Both the position numbers and the translations under genes were made by a program. Below, in pieces: positions 30,045-39,943 of a stretch of 64,000 nucleotides of DNA. The notes under the pieces are model-generated. The model had not been told where the DNA came from. It was given only the letters and a program-made list of their open reading frames with translations, and ran no database searches. The stretch lies in NCBI GenBank assembly GCA_020002185.1, contig JAHLWY010000272.1:62001-126000 (forward strand), read 5' to 3'. This stretch comes from Paraescarpia echinospica (lineage: Eukaryota; Annelida; Polychaeta; Sabellida; Siboglinidae). Positions within the stretch are counted from its first letter, which is position 1. Every line of letters starts with the position of its first letter.

Positions 30045-31361
30045 ATGGCGTTCGTGCATAGACTATCGTGTGAAGGCCTCAAGAGCGAGCTCGATCTCTT
30101 CGTCGTGCCTCCGACTCAGACCAGCATCATCGATAGTCACACGGTACAACACCAACCGATGTCCTCGCTCGACTCGGGCGGACCGATCGAATTCGTCATA
30201 CCCGGTTCGGGAGACGATTACCTGGTTTTCGCCAGCTCGATACTACACGTTCAGGCGGAGGTGACGCGTGCCGATGGAGCCGAACTCGCCGCCGACGATC
30301 CCGTCGGTCCCGTGAATAACTGGCTCCATTCGCTGTTCAGTCAGGTCGACGTCTACCTGAACGGAACGCTCGTGACTCCCTCGAGCAACTCGTACCCGGA
30401 CCTCGCCTACATAGAGACGCTGGTCAGTTACGGAGACGATGCAAAGGAGACGTAACTGACGAGGCAGATGTGGCACAAGGACACGGGCAATCGTATGGAA
30501 GCCGTCAAAATAGCCGCCGGCGATGCAGCCAACGCTGGGTTCGTCACAAGATGTAACATGATCGCCCAGAGTCGCGTGGTCGACATGAAGGGTCGTCTCC
30601 ACGTGGACCTGTTCCTCCAGGATAAATTCCTCATCAACGGCGTCGAGGTCAAGATACGTCTGGTGCGCAGCAAGGATACGTTCGCGCTCTTGGCCGGCGG
30701 CGCCAACCCCGACTACAAGATAAAGATCGTCAACGCTACACTGTTCGTCAAGAAGGCCACCCTGAATCCAGGCGTGCAGATTGCTCACACCAAAGCCCTC
30801 GAAAAAACCACCGCCAAGTATCCGATGCGACCCGTCGACTGCAAAGTCTACTCCATTCCCACGGGTACCCGCTCGCACACGCACGAGTATCTCATTCTTT
30901 GCATTCTGCCGAAACGTCTCGTGCTGTGCTGCGTTGATAACGACGCCTACAACGGAAGCTACGCCAGAAATCCCTTTCACGCAAAATACAATCACATTAA
31001 CTTCCTCGCCGTGTACGTGAACGGACGACAGATACCCACCAAACCTTTCCAGCCCAATTTCGACGACGACCTCTTTGTCAGGTGCTACCACAACCTGTTC
31101 ACCTCGACGGGTAATGTGTGGCAGGACAAAGGCAACGGCTTTTCTCGCGCCGACTTACGACACGGCTACACCTTCTTCGGCTTGGACCTCACCCCCGATG
31201 CGTGCGACGACTGCTGCTTCCATCTGGTACAAAAGGGCAACCTGCGCATCGAGATTCATTTCCGCGACGCGCTGGCGACCACTGTGAACGTCGTCGCCTA
31301 CGCCGAGTTCGAGACCGTGCTGGAGATCGAGAAGAGTGGCAACATCATCTACGACTACTGA
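30045..31361 (+). pseudogene. Major capsid-like protein (F54H12.2-like family), element B
   Basis: ATG 30,045 (MAFVHRLSCEGLKSELDLFV) to TGA 31,359-31,361 is one frame of 439 codons with a single in-frame TAA at 30,453-30,455. In element A that position is a Gln, so a C-to-T change explains it. Blocks shared with element A are LDSGGPIEF, VDVYLNGTLVTPSSNSYP, AYIETLVSYG, KIRLVRSKDTFALL, LPKRLVLC and GNLRIEIHF. I assign it to the Polinton capsid protein family; the double jelly-roll fold is family knowledge. The stop codon overlaps the protease start (TGATG), indicating a compact virus-like layout. Confidence 0.8.
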
Positions 31362-31812
31362 TGGAAACCCTGCAGTTAGTCCGCCTACTCGCCCTCTATT
31401 CGCACGCCCGTGCCATCATTCGTGGGATCGTACTCAAAGACATACTCCTCGCTCTACATATAGACGCTTACCCCGTCGCCTTCGTGTGCAACACGCACGA
31501 CGCGGGTAAACTGGCGAACATTGGATAGCGCTCTACGTAGACGCCAAAGGTCACGTTGAATACTTCTGCTCTTACAGCTTGGCGCCACGGCACGTCGATT
31601 TCCGTCGATTCTTGAATAAACATTGTGTAACATGGACTTATAATTCAAAGAGACTTCAGAGTCCCGTGTCCAACGTTTGCGGACAATACTGTGTTGCTTA
31701 TCTCATGTTTCGCTGTCGTGGACTTCCCATGGAGGAATTCGTGAAAGGTTTCGGCACTGATCTGGTAGCAAACGAATGCCGTGTATTTGATTGGCTTAAA
31801 CAACTGCAATAA
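31361..31812 (+). pseudogene. Adenain-like cysteine protease, element B
   Basis: ATG 31,361 overlaps the capsid stop by one base. The first frame (METLQLVRLL, YPVAFVCNTHD) ends at 31,528. A frameshift near 31,510 leads to the rest: GEHWIALYVDAKGHVEYFCS with the catalytic His, LNKHCVTWTYNSKRLQ, then NVCGQYCVAYL with the catalytic Cys, and RVFDWLKQLQ. All expected active-site blocks are present, unlike in element A. One frameshift is the only visible lesion. Adenovirus-type proteases mature virion proteins, so this gene also points to a virion-forming ancestor. Confidence 0.85.
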
Positions 31813-32187
31813 GATGTGTGTGTGTTTCGTGCATGTACCGTGTTTCAATAACGGGCAGGTATCATCAGCATCATTATCGTTCGAGCCTATGGCGCGGTGG
31901 TCACACACCGATAATGTCACGGCCTCTGCCGCGGTGTTCAGTCACCCGTAAGTCGTACTACCATCCTACGATCCACTGGCGTGATCGTCATGACCCCTAA
32001 GCTCACGACCGCTGACGTGGTGTTCGCTCACCCGCAAGTCATGTCACATCGTCGTCCACTAGTCTTCGGTTAATACAACACGGTTTCATATATGTGATAT
32101 CACACGTATGCTTGTATCTTTCGTCAATAAAATTCGTGTGCACTCGTATACTCTTGTGTTTCGTTAGTTCTTTCATACACGCGCAGT

Positions 32188-32230
<43 letters not shown>

Positions 32231-32408
32231 CTCTAAGTGAACACCTCCTTACCCCCGCAGGACGCACTACCTCCATAACATTCCGCCAGATTTCCATTAC
32301 TACGTCGTGACAGACTAATTCCACCCCGGTAGCAGACACTACCTCCTTCACTTTCCGCCAGGTGGCTCCACTACTTACACTTCTTTCCGCTAGAGGCTCG
32401 GTCACGTG
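31813..32408. other. Right subterminal region of Polinton B
   Basis: Non-coding. It holds a two-copy repeat (CGGTGTTCAGTCACCCGTAA at about 31,931 and CGTGGTGTTCGCTCACCCGC at about 32,017), an AATAAA at about 32,125, an (AC)n microsatellite at about 32,188-32,226, and three short related blocks (CACTACCTCC..TTCCGCCAG twice, then CTTTCCGCTAG) at about 32,263-32,397. The last also resemble the left subterminal CACCACCTAGCGGAAG. Confidence 0.6.
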
Positions 32409-32490
32409 GAGACAGGCGCCATCTTAGAATTTCCCCATGGGACCCCCGTACCCACCACGGGTGATGTCCAAAAAAAACCATACTACTATT
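32409..32490 (-). repeat. Right terminal inverted repeat of Polinton B
   Basis: Its reverse complement starts AATAGTAGTATGGTTTTTTT and continues through GGACATCACCCGTGGTGGGT to the GTCTC that closes the 82-bp match with 17,970-18,051. Confidence 0.95.
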
Positions 32491-32496
32491 CCGGTA
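32491..32496. repeat. Right 6-bp target-site duplication CCGGTA
   Basis: Same six bases as 17,964-17,969, directly outside the right TIR. On the minus strand they complete the LINE codons of LSNYR. Confidence 0.9.
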
Positions 32497-32784
32497 GTTG
32501 CTCAAAATGTCTTTATCCAGCGTAGGTTTTTTCAGGAGTGGTTTAACGACTGCATGCTTGAAGTCAGCAGGTATATTTGATGAGGTGAGAGACGCGTTTA
32601 TCGTAGCGGTGATTAGTGGAACTAACTCGTACGAACATTGCTTTAGCAGCCACGTCGGTACTGGATCTAATTCACGCGACTTAACCGGAATGGATGCAAC
32701 TAATCGTTCAACGTCCGATTCAGTGACTGCCTCAAAACAGACTAGTGGGACACCACTGAATGCCGCGTCGTTGCTCATAGCAGC

Positions 32785-34434
32785 AAAAGGTGTAAAACAA
32801 TAATAGGCCGCACTTCACAATGTTGCGTGATTCCGCGATCGCAGCTCCGCCTGTCCGGGGTGCAACTGATTTACAGCATATTTGTTACGTTAAGAATTTT
32901 TTGTTTCTTAAACAGCGGTTAACTACAAATGACCGTGCAGTTTGGAGGGCCATGATCGTCAACGCCTGTGACAGACATGGCACATAGTAGAAGACGAAAC
33001 AGCGGTACTGTATGTGCATTATATTTAGCTAAGCATATTATTCTAATTGCTTTTTTTTAGTTTGATTATTTGATGATTCTCTTACATTTAAAACCCCATA
33101 TCAGTAGGCCATAATTAATGTATGGTAACAATAATGAGCTTTTATTCTTACTGGAAAAAATCATTTACATTTGATTTACCATAAATATCAAAATGACAAC
33201 AACAACAACAACAAACAATATTATATATTGTATTCAGATAAAAAACATCAAATTGATGGCTGGGATTATCTGACCCAGTATGAAATGAGCCCATGCATAA
33301 TCTGACAACTTATAAATGACTACATTTTAGCAGTTTACGATTCTTTCTTTGCTTGTTGTCAGCAAGAGATTTGTTGGTAGCGCGAATGGTGTGATAAAGT
33401 CTGATATTTATGATGAGATGGAGACCCAACAGATCAACATGACAAGAAGTGCACTCGATCGATGCCAACGACACCTTCTCCCTCAGAACTGATTCCAGAG
33501 TAGTTTTTACGTTGGGCTTCATGATGACGTCACCAATTGCACTGCAGCGCTGCTGCTCGATGTCCTTCAGTACGGTTGTTAGGACCCTGCTTGAGACCTT
33601 AATCTCTAGTTTTCTGCGCTTGATTGCCGATTTCCTGTCTATTGGCGGCGGTCTCTTAACAGTCACAGGTTTCGGGGAGTTTGGGACGACAAAAATTATG
33701 GGGAGGGCATTCCATATCAGTCGCTTCTTTTGTACATTCACGAATTGTGTTATCTGGAATATATATTTGATGTTATGATAAACATTATGTCCATATATCT
33801 CTGTATATATTAGTATCTGCGTGTAATAGAGTATCCAACACTACTGACAACGAGAACACATATGAAAGGGGGTGAAATCAAATTTTACACTCTTTGCACA
33901 TATATAAGATAATGACATTACCCGTACCTTAGCGGGCGTATTACATAACTATTGATAATTATACAAACCTCAAAATGTTCTGCGCAGTTGAAACAGTTGG
34001 CATTCAGGCATTTGGGTTTTTTCTGCAGGTCCTCTCTGCGAGTGTTTTGCAATCATTTGTGACATCTAAAAAAGTATCATAAACTACAACAGCTGCTACC
34101 GCGGAATCACGCAAAATTATGAACTGCGGCCTCTTATTATTTTACACTCTTTGGTACAATAGAATACACCCCTAAATATCGCCAAGTAGACTTAATAGTT
34201 ACGTTTGTAACGATTATTTCAGTTATACATAGCAGTTTGTATTGTTTTTGGTAACATAGTTTGGTGAACCAACCTTTCATCTTCTCGGGGGAACTGAAAA
34301 ATGCTCAAATCTGGTCTTTCAATTAAAAGCCGCGCAATAATGCCCATGGCTGCACTGCGGACAGGTGGCGCTACGATCGATCAGTCAAACGTGTTAAATA
34401 CGGACTGCGGCCTCTTATTGTTTTATACTCTTTG
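32785..34434. mobile_element. 1.65-kb TIR DNA transposon inserted in the LINE
   Basis: Ends are inverted copies of CAAAGAGTATAAAACAATAA and the following GAGGCCGCAG (right end, reverse complement), with the left end AAAAGGTGTAAAACAATAAT then AGGCCGCA. The flanks carry ATAGCAGC at 32,777-32,784 and 34,435-34,442, an 8-bp (at least 7-bp) target duplication. Removing the insert restores the LINE frame (ITLAA to MSNDAAF). The length and 8-bp duplication fit hAT or P-like superfamilies. A further end-like copy lies inside at about 34,121-34,154. A 143-codon minus-strand frame at 33,741-33,310 (basic, SIECTSCHVDLLG) may be a transposase remnant but is not recognised. Confidence 0.75.
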
Positions 34435-36117
34435 ATAGCAGCCAACGTAATGTCCGAACAATCCTCACCGCAGTCGACAGTGTATTTTCTGATGTTAGAA
34501 ACGTTCTCAATAAAGTGATCACCAAAGCGTTGCGCCATGTCCATCGGACACACATACGATGGCATTGTCGTTATGGAACTTATGCTACTATTGCGCATGA
34601 GGTTTCTTGTGATGCAAAATAGTTGTTTTTGGTAATTTTCGCATATTACGATCTTAGCTTTGTAGTGGTTTTTCTTTGTGTTAACCAACATGTTGTGGAA
34701 GACGACGCATTGAGCGCGATACGCCTGCCGATGTATACCTCAAGATGACTTTGCAGCCATTTGCGCTCAGTTCGCTGTTTCTCGTCACGAAGCTCGTCAG
34801 TGTACCATGGACAGTCCGATCACAATGTTATGGTCGTCTTCCGCAGTAGGGGCATGCTTGTCAACAAGCCGACGTAAACCAGTATTGTATGTGGCAACCA
34901 TGTCACTAACGGATGCCTCACTGTTTATGTCATGTAGCAAAGAGGTAATGTCACGTTTTAAATCAGGAAGACGTATATGACGCAATCGCCAAAAAACTAT
35001 CTCTTTACGCATTCGAGCAGGCTTTATGACATTTACACAAAACGTGATGGCCATGTGATCACCGGATGGATTTCCAAGTGTGTCACATAAGCACGGGTCA
35101 AACACACTAGGTCGTGTAATAACTATTGCACTGTTGTTTCGAACGATAACTACACCCAGGAGGTGACCCAGCTTTATTATACGTGGCATCTGTAATGATT
35201 TGGTTCATGCCCCGGTCAGCGAGCGTCTCAGAAAAATGCCGTGCGTCAGGATCTGATATAATATCAAGATGGAAGTTCAGATCGCCGGTAATAACGATGT
35301 CATGCAGGTCCGGAATCACGGTGTCCAAGTATGCTGACCACTGCTCGACGAAAACAGACCTTGTGAAGCCGTTTAGACGGTGGCGTGCGGTATATAAAAC
35401 CCAATCAGAACTTCGTGCCACGGTAATATAATAGTCGGCATGTTCAAAATGGGTGAATTTAGGCCTATTATGACTTGATGACACATTCTCACCACCGCGC
35501 ATTTGGGCAGGTTTTCACGCGGCATCGAACTTGTAGCGAGAGGTATGTTGAAATGTGTACCCAGATGGCACAAGTTCTTTTTATCATCTGATTGTCAGTG
35601 TCTGTTCCAAGCAGCTAGGTTTCTGTCAACGCAAATACGTCAATGTCCCTGGAAATTACCAGGTCTGCCAGCGACAAAGCTTTATTTTGAACTGACCGAG
35701 CGTTGAAACAATACATCGTCAGTGGAACGTCACGTGCATGATGTTTAATGCAGTGTAAATGTATTACATGGGCTGCATTATTTGCTCTGGCAACTTTTGC
35801 AGCTCGTGTAGCATACTCCAAATGGTCAGTAATCCGCGTTGGGATCGCGCGCTGTTTGCGCGTACCCCTCGTTTGCCACGCAAGGTTGGACGTGTCGCAG
35901 ACATTCTCAGACGTCCTATTAAGGAATATGTCGCATAGAGCAATCGGGGAGTGACACCCCTGGAGCCGTCGCACAATTACAGTCTGCCAAATTACGTAAC
36001 TCACGGGCGTTGTCAGGTCTGCAGAGACCTGAAGTCGACCACCAACTTCGGCATTCATTTAAAACATTTTAAAATCATAGACAATGTACACTGTCTTGAC
36101 GTATAAAAAGTGTACCG

Positions 36118-36300
36118 TGAGAATCAAAGTCAAAGTCAAAAGCGTTTATTCAAACAAATCAACCAATTCAAGTGTACAAGTGAATGAGACATACAAAACC
36201 TATGGGTGACAAGTTTGAGTGGAGAAGCATAGAAGTAAAATTACTTATAAAGACATGCTTCTCCTTTGTTGACAATTTCTAGCAGCTTTTGTGTTACATG
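36118..36300 (-). mobile_element. LINE/SINE 3' tail fragment
   Basis: The minus strand reads TTTGAATAAACGCTTTTGAC followed by TTTGACTTTGATTC, a short-repeat 3' tail typical of CR1/L2-type elements. A related tail lies at 48,632-48,672. The upstream limit is uncertain. Confidence 0.4.
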
Positions 36301-37340
36301 ATGTTAAATTAATTAGTTATATACAACATAGCGATCATTACAAATGGTTGGGTGCTTGCTACGAAAACTGAAAGAAAAAAAAAGAAAAAAGGAAGTGAGA
36401 TCATATACGCATACAATAACTCTCAATTATATGTTTGCTGTAGTGTGATTTAAAAAGGTGAAACGAATCACTGTAGTTTCACGAACAAATAATGGTATTT
36501 GTGATCCTCAGTGCATTGAAAAACACGATAATTTCCAGAGAACAATTTGGCCTTCTGCCTGTTAGGCGCTACCATAATTACGAATGGGCCGAAGTGGTAT
36601 GTCATGTCCTTTTCAATTGATCAATGCATTATGCGTGTGTGGAATGTCAAAATTATATGTCAAAGTGGCGCCACCTGGCGAATAGTTGGTGAATTACTCG
36701 TGTCGCCCCTAGTGGATAGTTGGTGAAAGTTTAAATTCGTGCCTCTTGTTTTTCTACTATAAAATGTTAGTAATTAGGCCAGCAGGTATTTGCAATTTGC
36801 GCACATCTATATAGTCCGACAATTATGTCATTAAATCGATACGCGTAGTAAATCGGTACTCGTGGTAATTAGGTCCAGCTGGTAGTAAATCGGTTAGCGA
36901 ACATTTGCATCTTGCACGTCTCTATATAGTCCCAATTTATGTAATAACATAGGTCAATGACATCTTTAAAACAAAGAGCTCTCAAAGGAGCTATCTACCT
37001 TGCACCCTATTAATAGTACCGCGTGCCTCGAAACTGGCATCTACAGAGAGACAAGACTACGACCAGGCACATAGTTGATCATTTTAGATTAGTAGCACAT
37101 TCTGGAACATTTAGTGAGACAACCAGAGGTCCGATTCACAGTATATATTTTACCACATGTAGCGTAATTTTCAGATATATTTGAACGTAATTCAGAATTG
37201 TGGTGATCAGTATATATGTTTATCATATATACGCGAATTTAACGAAATACATGGTTCCTGCTTACGTTCAATACAAAACAAACTGATAGTTCTCGTGACA
37301 TTTCTTCACGTGTACTTTCAGCGTACGTCGTTAGCTAAAG
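36300..37340. other. Non-coding, with short internal duplications
   Basis: It contains two weakly similar blocks (GTGGCGCCACCTGGCGAATA near 36,664 and GTCGCCCCTAGTGGATAGTT near 36,702) and a repeated GTAGTAAATCGGT/CTATATAGTC pattern at 36,780-36,950. No coding signal is seen. Confidence 0.4.
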
Positions 37341-37350
37341 TCCTTCTTAC

Positions 37351-37738
37351 AAAGGCGGCAGAGAAATTCCTTGATGCCAATGTGCTTCACCATGTGACCT
37401 TTCAGGTTATGTGTTGCCAAAAACCCACGACCACAGTATTGGCCCGAATATGGATAGTGCCCGGTGTGAAGAGCATGCTGCTTCAGTCCATGTTTGTTTT
37501 TCAAACTTTTGTTGCACTGGGCACATTTCCATGTACCTCTGCCACATGACTTTGTTTTCAAATCCTGGTGGTTGGGTTGCTGGCTCTTAACAAAAGCTGC
37601 TTGTTGCTCAGTCTTCTTATCATCTCTTCCATGGGTTAACTGCTTGTCGACTGTAGTTCTTAGGCTTTGCAGGGGAGACTGCTCCAGAAACGAAGGAATG
37701 TATTGTGAGGTGTAAATAGGTACGTATTCAGCACAGTG
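37351..37738 (-). CDS. Candidate C2H2 zinc-finger exon
   Basis: On the minus strand the frame is open from about 37,738. After a polar, low-complexity stretch it shows WKCAQCNKSLKNKHGLKQHA, then YPYSGQYCGRGFLATHNLKG and HMVKHIGIKEFLCRL. The first finger has C-x2-C-x12-H-x3-H; in the second the first Cys is changed (SGQYC). The frame ends soon at 37,331, but a good donor (CTTT|GTAAGAAG, 37,350-37,345) interrupts the third finger, so I end the exon at 37,351. It may be part of a host zinc-finger gene or a pseudogene; no other exon was found nearby. Confidence 0.5.
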
Positions 37739-38109
37739 TGTTCAATGGTGAGTAGTGCCCCTCTAGAACAAATAGTGTTAAGACCAACACATGGTGTATA
37801 TAAAGATACTTACTGGCAATTCATTAACGTCTTTAAGTATTCAGGTACAACAACCGACAGGAGTTAATCCGGCTATATCGTTGCAACGTTGGCTTGACGC
37901 CATCTTTTTTTCTCCAAAGTTTGTGTCTAACTTGGCGTGTCTTAGCGGGTACTGACTATCGATGTTCATCGGTCTTCGTTGTGGAATGTAATGACCATCC
38001 AAACAGGGTGTACCGCTATTTATAATTATAGTTTACAGTTCTTCTATTCTGCTACATCATCCATCAAGCCTTCTGGCTAGTCCAAATGGTCAAACTATGA
38101 CACTTATTT

Positions 38110-38690
38110 CCTCAGTTATAATAATTACGATGATGAGGACGCGACAATGACAACTTTAACGTCCTCTTCATCATCAACGACATCCTCGTGTTCACCCTTA
38201 TAACCGCTAGCCGTACTGGCATCCAGTCGACGGTCACTAATGAATACTTAGGAGGAATTCTCAGAACGAGTCAGCCGCTTGTTTTCTGGGAGAACACAAG
38301 GAACCCCGTTCACATATCCTCCCAGGTAACGCACTAGCTACGTGTCGGCAAACAATAGGACCGACAGTGTGGCTAATCAGACAGTGTGGCTAAGAACAGC
38401 GGGGTCATTAAAAAGGGTCACCTCAACAAATGAAAGGAGTAATCTACACTAAATTATGGAATTATCTTAATACAATTAAGGAAAATTAATGCATATTTAT
38501 AATTGACATACCTGATCATTATTTGATCAAATTAAAGGGTAATCTCAAACAAGTTATGGGAAATCTCAAAATGCAATTCTAATGAGTGATACTGTACGAT
38601 TATTAGAAACTAAGGTTCAGCTGAAACAATTAAGGGGTAATCTCATAAAACATTAAATTAAAGGTACTCAACCAATTCGATTGTCTTGCT
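38110..38690 (+). repeat. Left arm of a large dispersed inverted repeat
   Basis: It matches, as reverse complement, 46,600-47,110. Examples are CTCAGAACGAGTCAGCCGCT, TTGTTTTCTGGGAGAACACA, AATAGGACCG and TTGATCAAATTAAAGGGTAA. Similarity is moderate with small gaps. Confidence 0.75.
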
Positions 38691-39479
38691 CATCGCGTTT
38701 CTTAGTAATACCACACACAAAACAGAGGAATCAAGTACTCCCCAAAAATATCCTAGTTCGTTTATGCATACGTATTAGTTCGTTTTTATAAAATTAATAC
38801 AAAAACTGCGAACTCTTTCGTTTTTAGTAAAAACCGGATCCGGTTTTTTGCTTCGATTTTAGCTGAGTATGGACATTGAACTCGGCGTGGAATCGCGTTC
38901 TTGTCTTCTCGTGATCGCAAATTATGGGCGATATTGACCTTTGACCCCCACCCTTTGGCGCTGTTGATGTTATGGAATTCCGAGTTTAGGCAACGAGTGG
39001 ACGTCCACGAACATACATGCCACTGACACGGCAAAATGGGCTAAATTAGACAGACAAAAACAGTGACGAAACAAAGCAAACAGAAGGAGTTGACGACAGT
39101 GTCAGTGGACTGTGGCCGTGGGCCATTGCCCGTGCCGTGGTGTCAGTCAAAATATCAACAGACGAGATACAGCGTTCGCAAAGGTTCTTCCAGACAGGTT
39201 AGTAATTTCGATTTATTCAGCTATAATCACGTATATTTAGACGTATGAGTATATATATTAATGTTGCTTGTACTAAATGTATTTGATTGTTTTCCTTTTA
39301 GTCATTGGCAATGGCGGTATGGGCGGCCTGGCTGGGCCCTGTTTACTATAGACTAATATCAGCCAACAGTACGACGCTATCCCTATGCCTATGGCATATA
39401 CTTATGTCAATGATAGTGACTATATTATGTCTATGTCGTATATGGTAGTAGGCTAGTAGCCTAAGTAGGCTTGGGAACA

Positions 39480-39620
39480 AACCTGGGGCCCGAGTACATT
39501 TTTATGAGTACGAGTACTTTGACGATGGACGAATACGAGTACGAGTACATTGCTAAAAGCTGAGTACGAGTACATTCTCACGAGTACGAGTACATTTTTG
39601 TAAATATAAATATTAAAATT
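39480..39620. repeat. GAGTAC-rich short repeat
   Basis: Several copies of GAGTACGAGTACATT with variable spacers between about 39,497 and 39,597. Confidence 0.7.
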
Positions 39621-39650
39621 ATAAATACAAGCAATAAACAAGTATGTCAT

Positions 39651-39935
39651 AGGCGGATCCAGGCGGGCCTGGGGACAGGTGCCCTCCTAGACCATAAGAA
39701 TTTGGCGTGTCTGCAAATCTTTTATAATGGGCCCACGTGACTGTGTCCTCCCAGACTGTTTGAAATGTGCCCCAGTTTAGGTGATAATAATAAGCTGAAG
39801 TTATGGCGTCTTCCAATATCACTCCAGTGGAGCGGGTGATGTTATGGCAGCGACAAAATTTAGACTACACCATTTGGTTCGGCCGCCAGTGGGGGTTTTT
39901 GTGCCTCCCATACTCGATTTCTGGATCCACCCCTG
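39651..39935. mobile_element. 285-bp hAT-like MITE
   Basis: The right end reads, as reverse complement, CAGGGGTGGATCCAG, the common hAT terminus; the left end is a slightly trimmed AGGCGGATCCAGG. Flanks TATGTCAT (39,643-39,650) and TATGTGAT (39,936-39,943) form an 8-bp duplication with one mismatch. It has no coding capacity. Confidence 0.7.
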
Positions 39936-39943
39936 TATGTGAT

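Larger units (their letters stand above)
17970..32490. mobile_element. Complete 14.5-kb Polinton/Maverick element B with TIRs and TSD
   Basis: The boundaries are fixed by an 82-bp inverted repeat at each end, a left terminus beginning 5'-AG as in Polintons, and a 6-bp duplication CCGGTA. The insertion site is inside ORF2 of a CR1/L2-like LINE. Gene order from the left: three-exon acidic gene (-), NADAR, RPA-like, repeated-domain protein, unknown ORF, zinc finger/polymerase, ATPase, small ORF, protein X, integrase, membrane protein, penton-like, basic protein, capsid-like and protease (all +). Coding DNA is GC-rich with TATA-like and AATAAA-like signals between genes. Stops and frameshifts in most genes show that it is fossil, while both termini are well preserved. 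Confidence 0.95.
32491..36058 (-). mobile_element. CR1/L2-like LINE, 5' half of ORF2 (minus strand)
   Basis: On the minus strand the order is: endonuclease start (CFNARSVQNKALSLADLVIS at about 35,640), DIDVFALTET, ExoIII-like endonuclease middle (HDIVITGDLNFHLD, about 35,270), NPSGDHMAITF, the linker at 34,691-34,440, and, after an inserted small transposon, ESDVERLVASIP, ELDPVPTWLLKQC and PLLKKPTLDKDILSNYR. There Polinton B interrupts, and 17,969 downward continues the same protein with SVSNLPF. Frameshifts are common, so it is an old copy. Confidence 0.85.

Noticed and set aside
29702..31091. Minus-strand frames of 126 and 282 codons opposite the capsid genes
   Set aside because: They are antisense shadows of GC-rich capsid genes whose + strand frames match the element A homologues.
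17970..32490. Stop codon reassignment explaining in-frame TAG/TAA in Polinton B
   Set aside because: Both TAG and TAA interrupt genes, frameshifts are as common as stops, and normal terminators use the same codons, so ordinary decay explains them.
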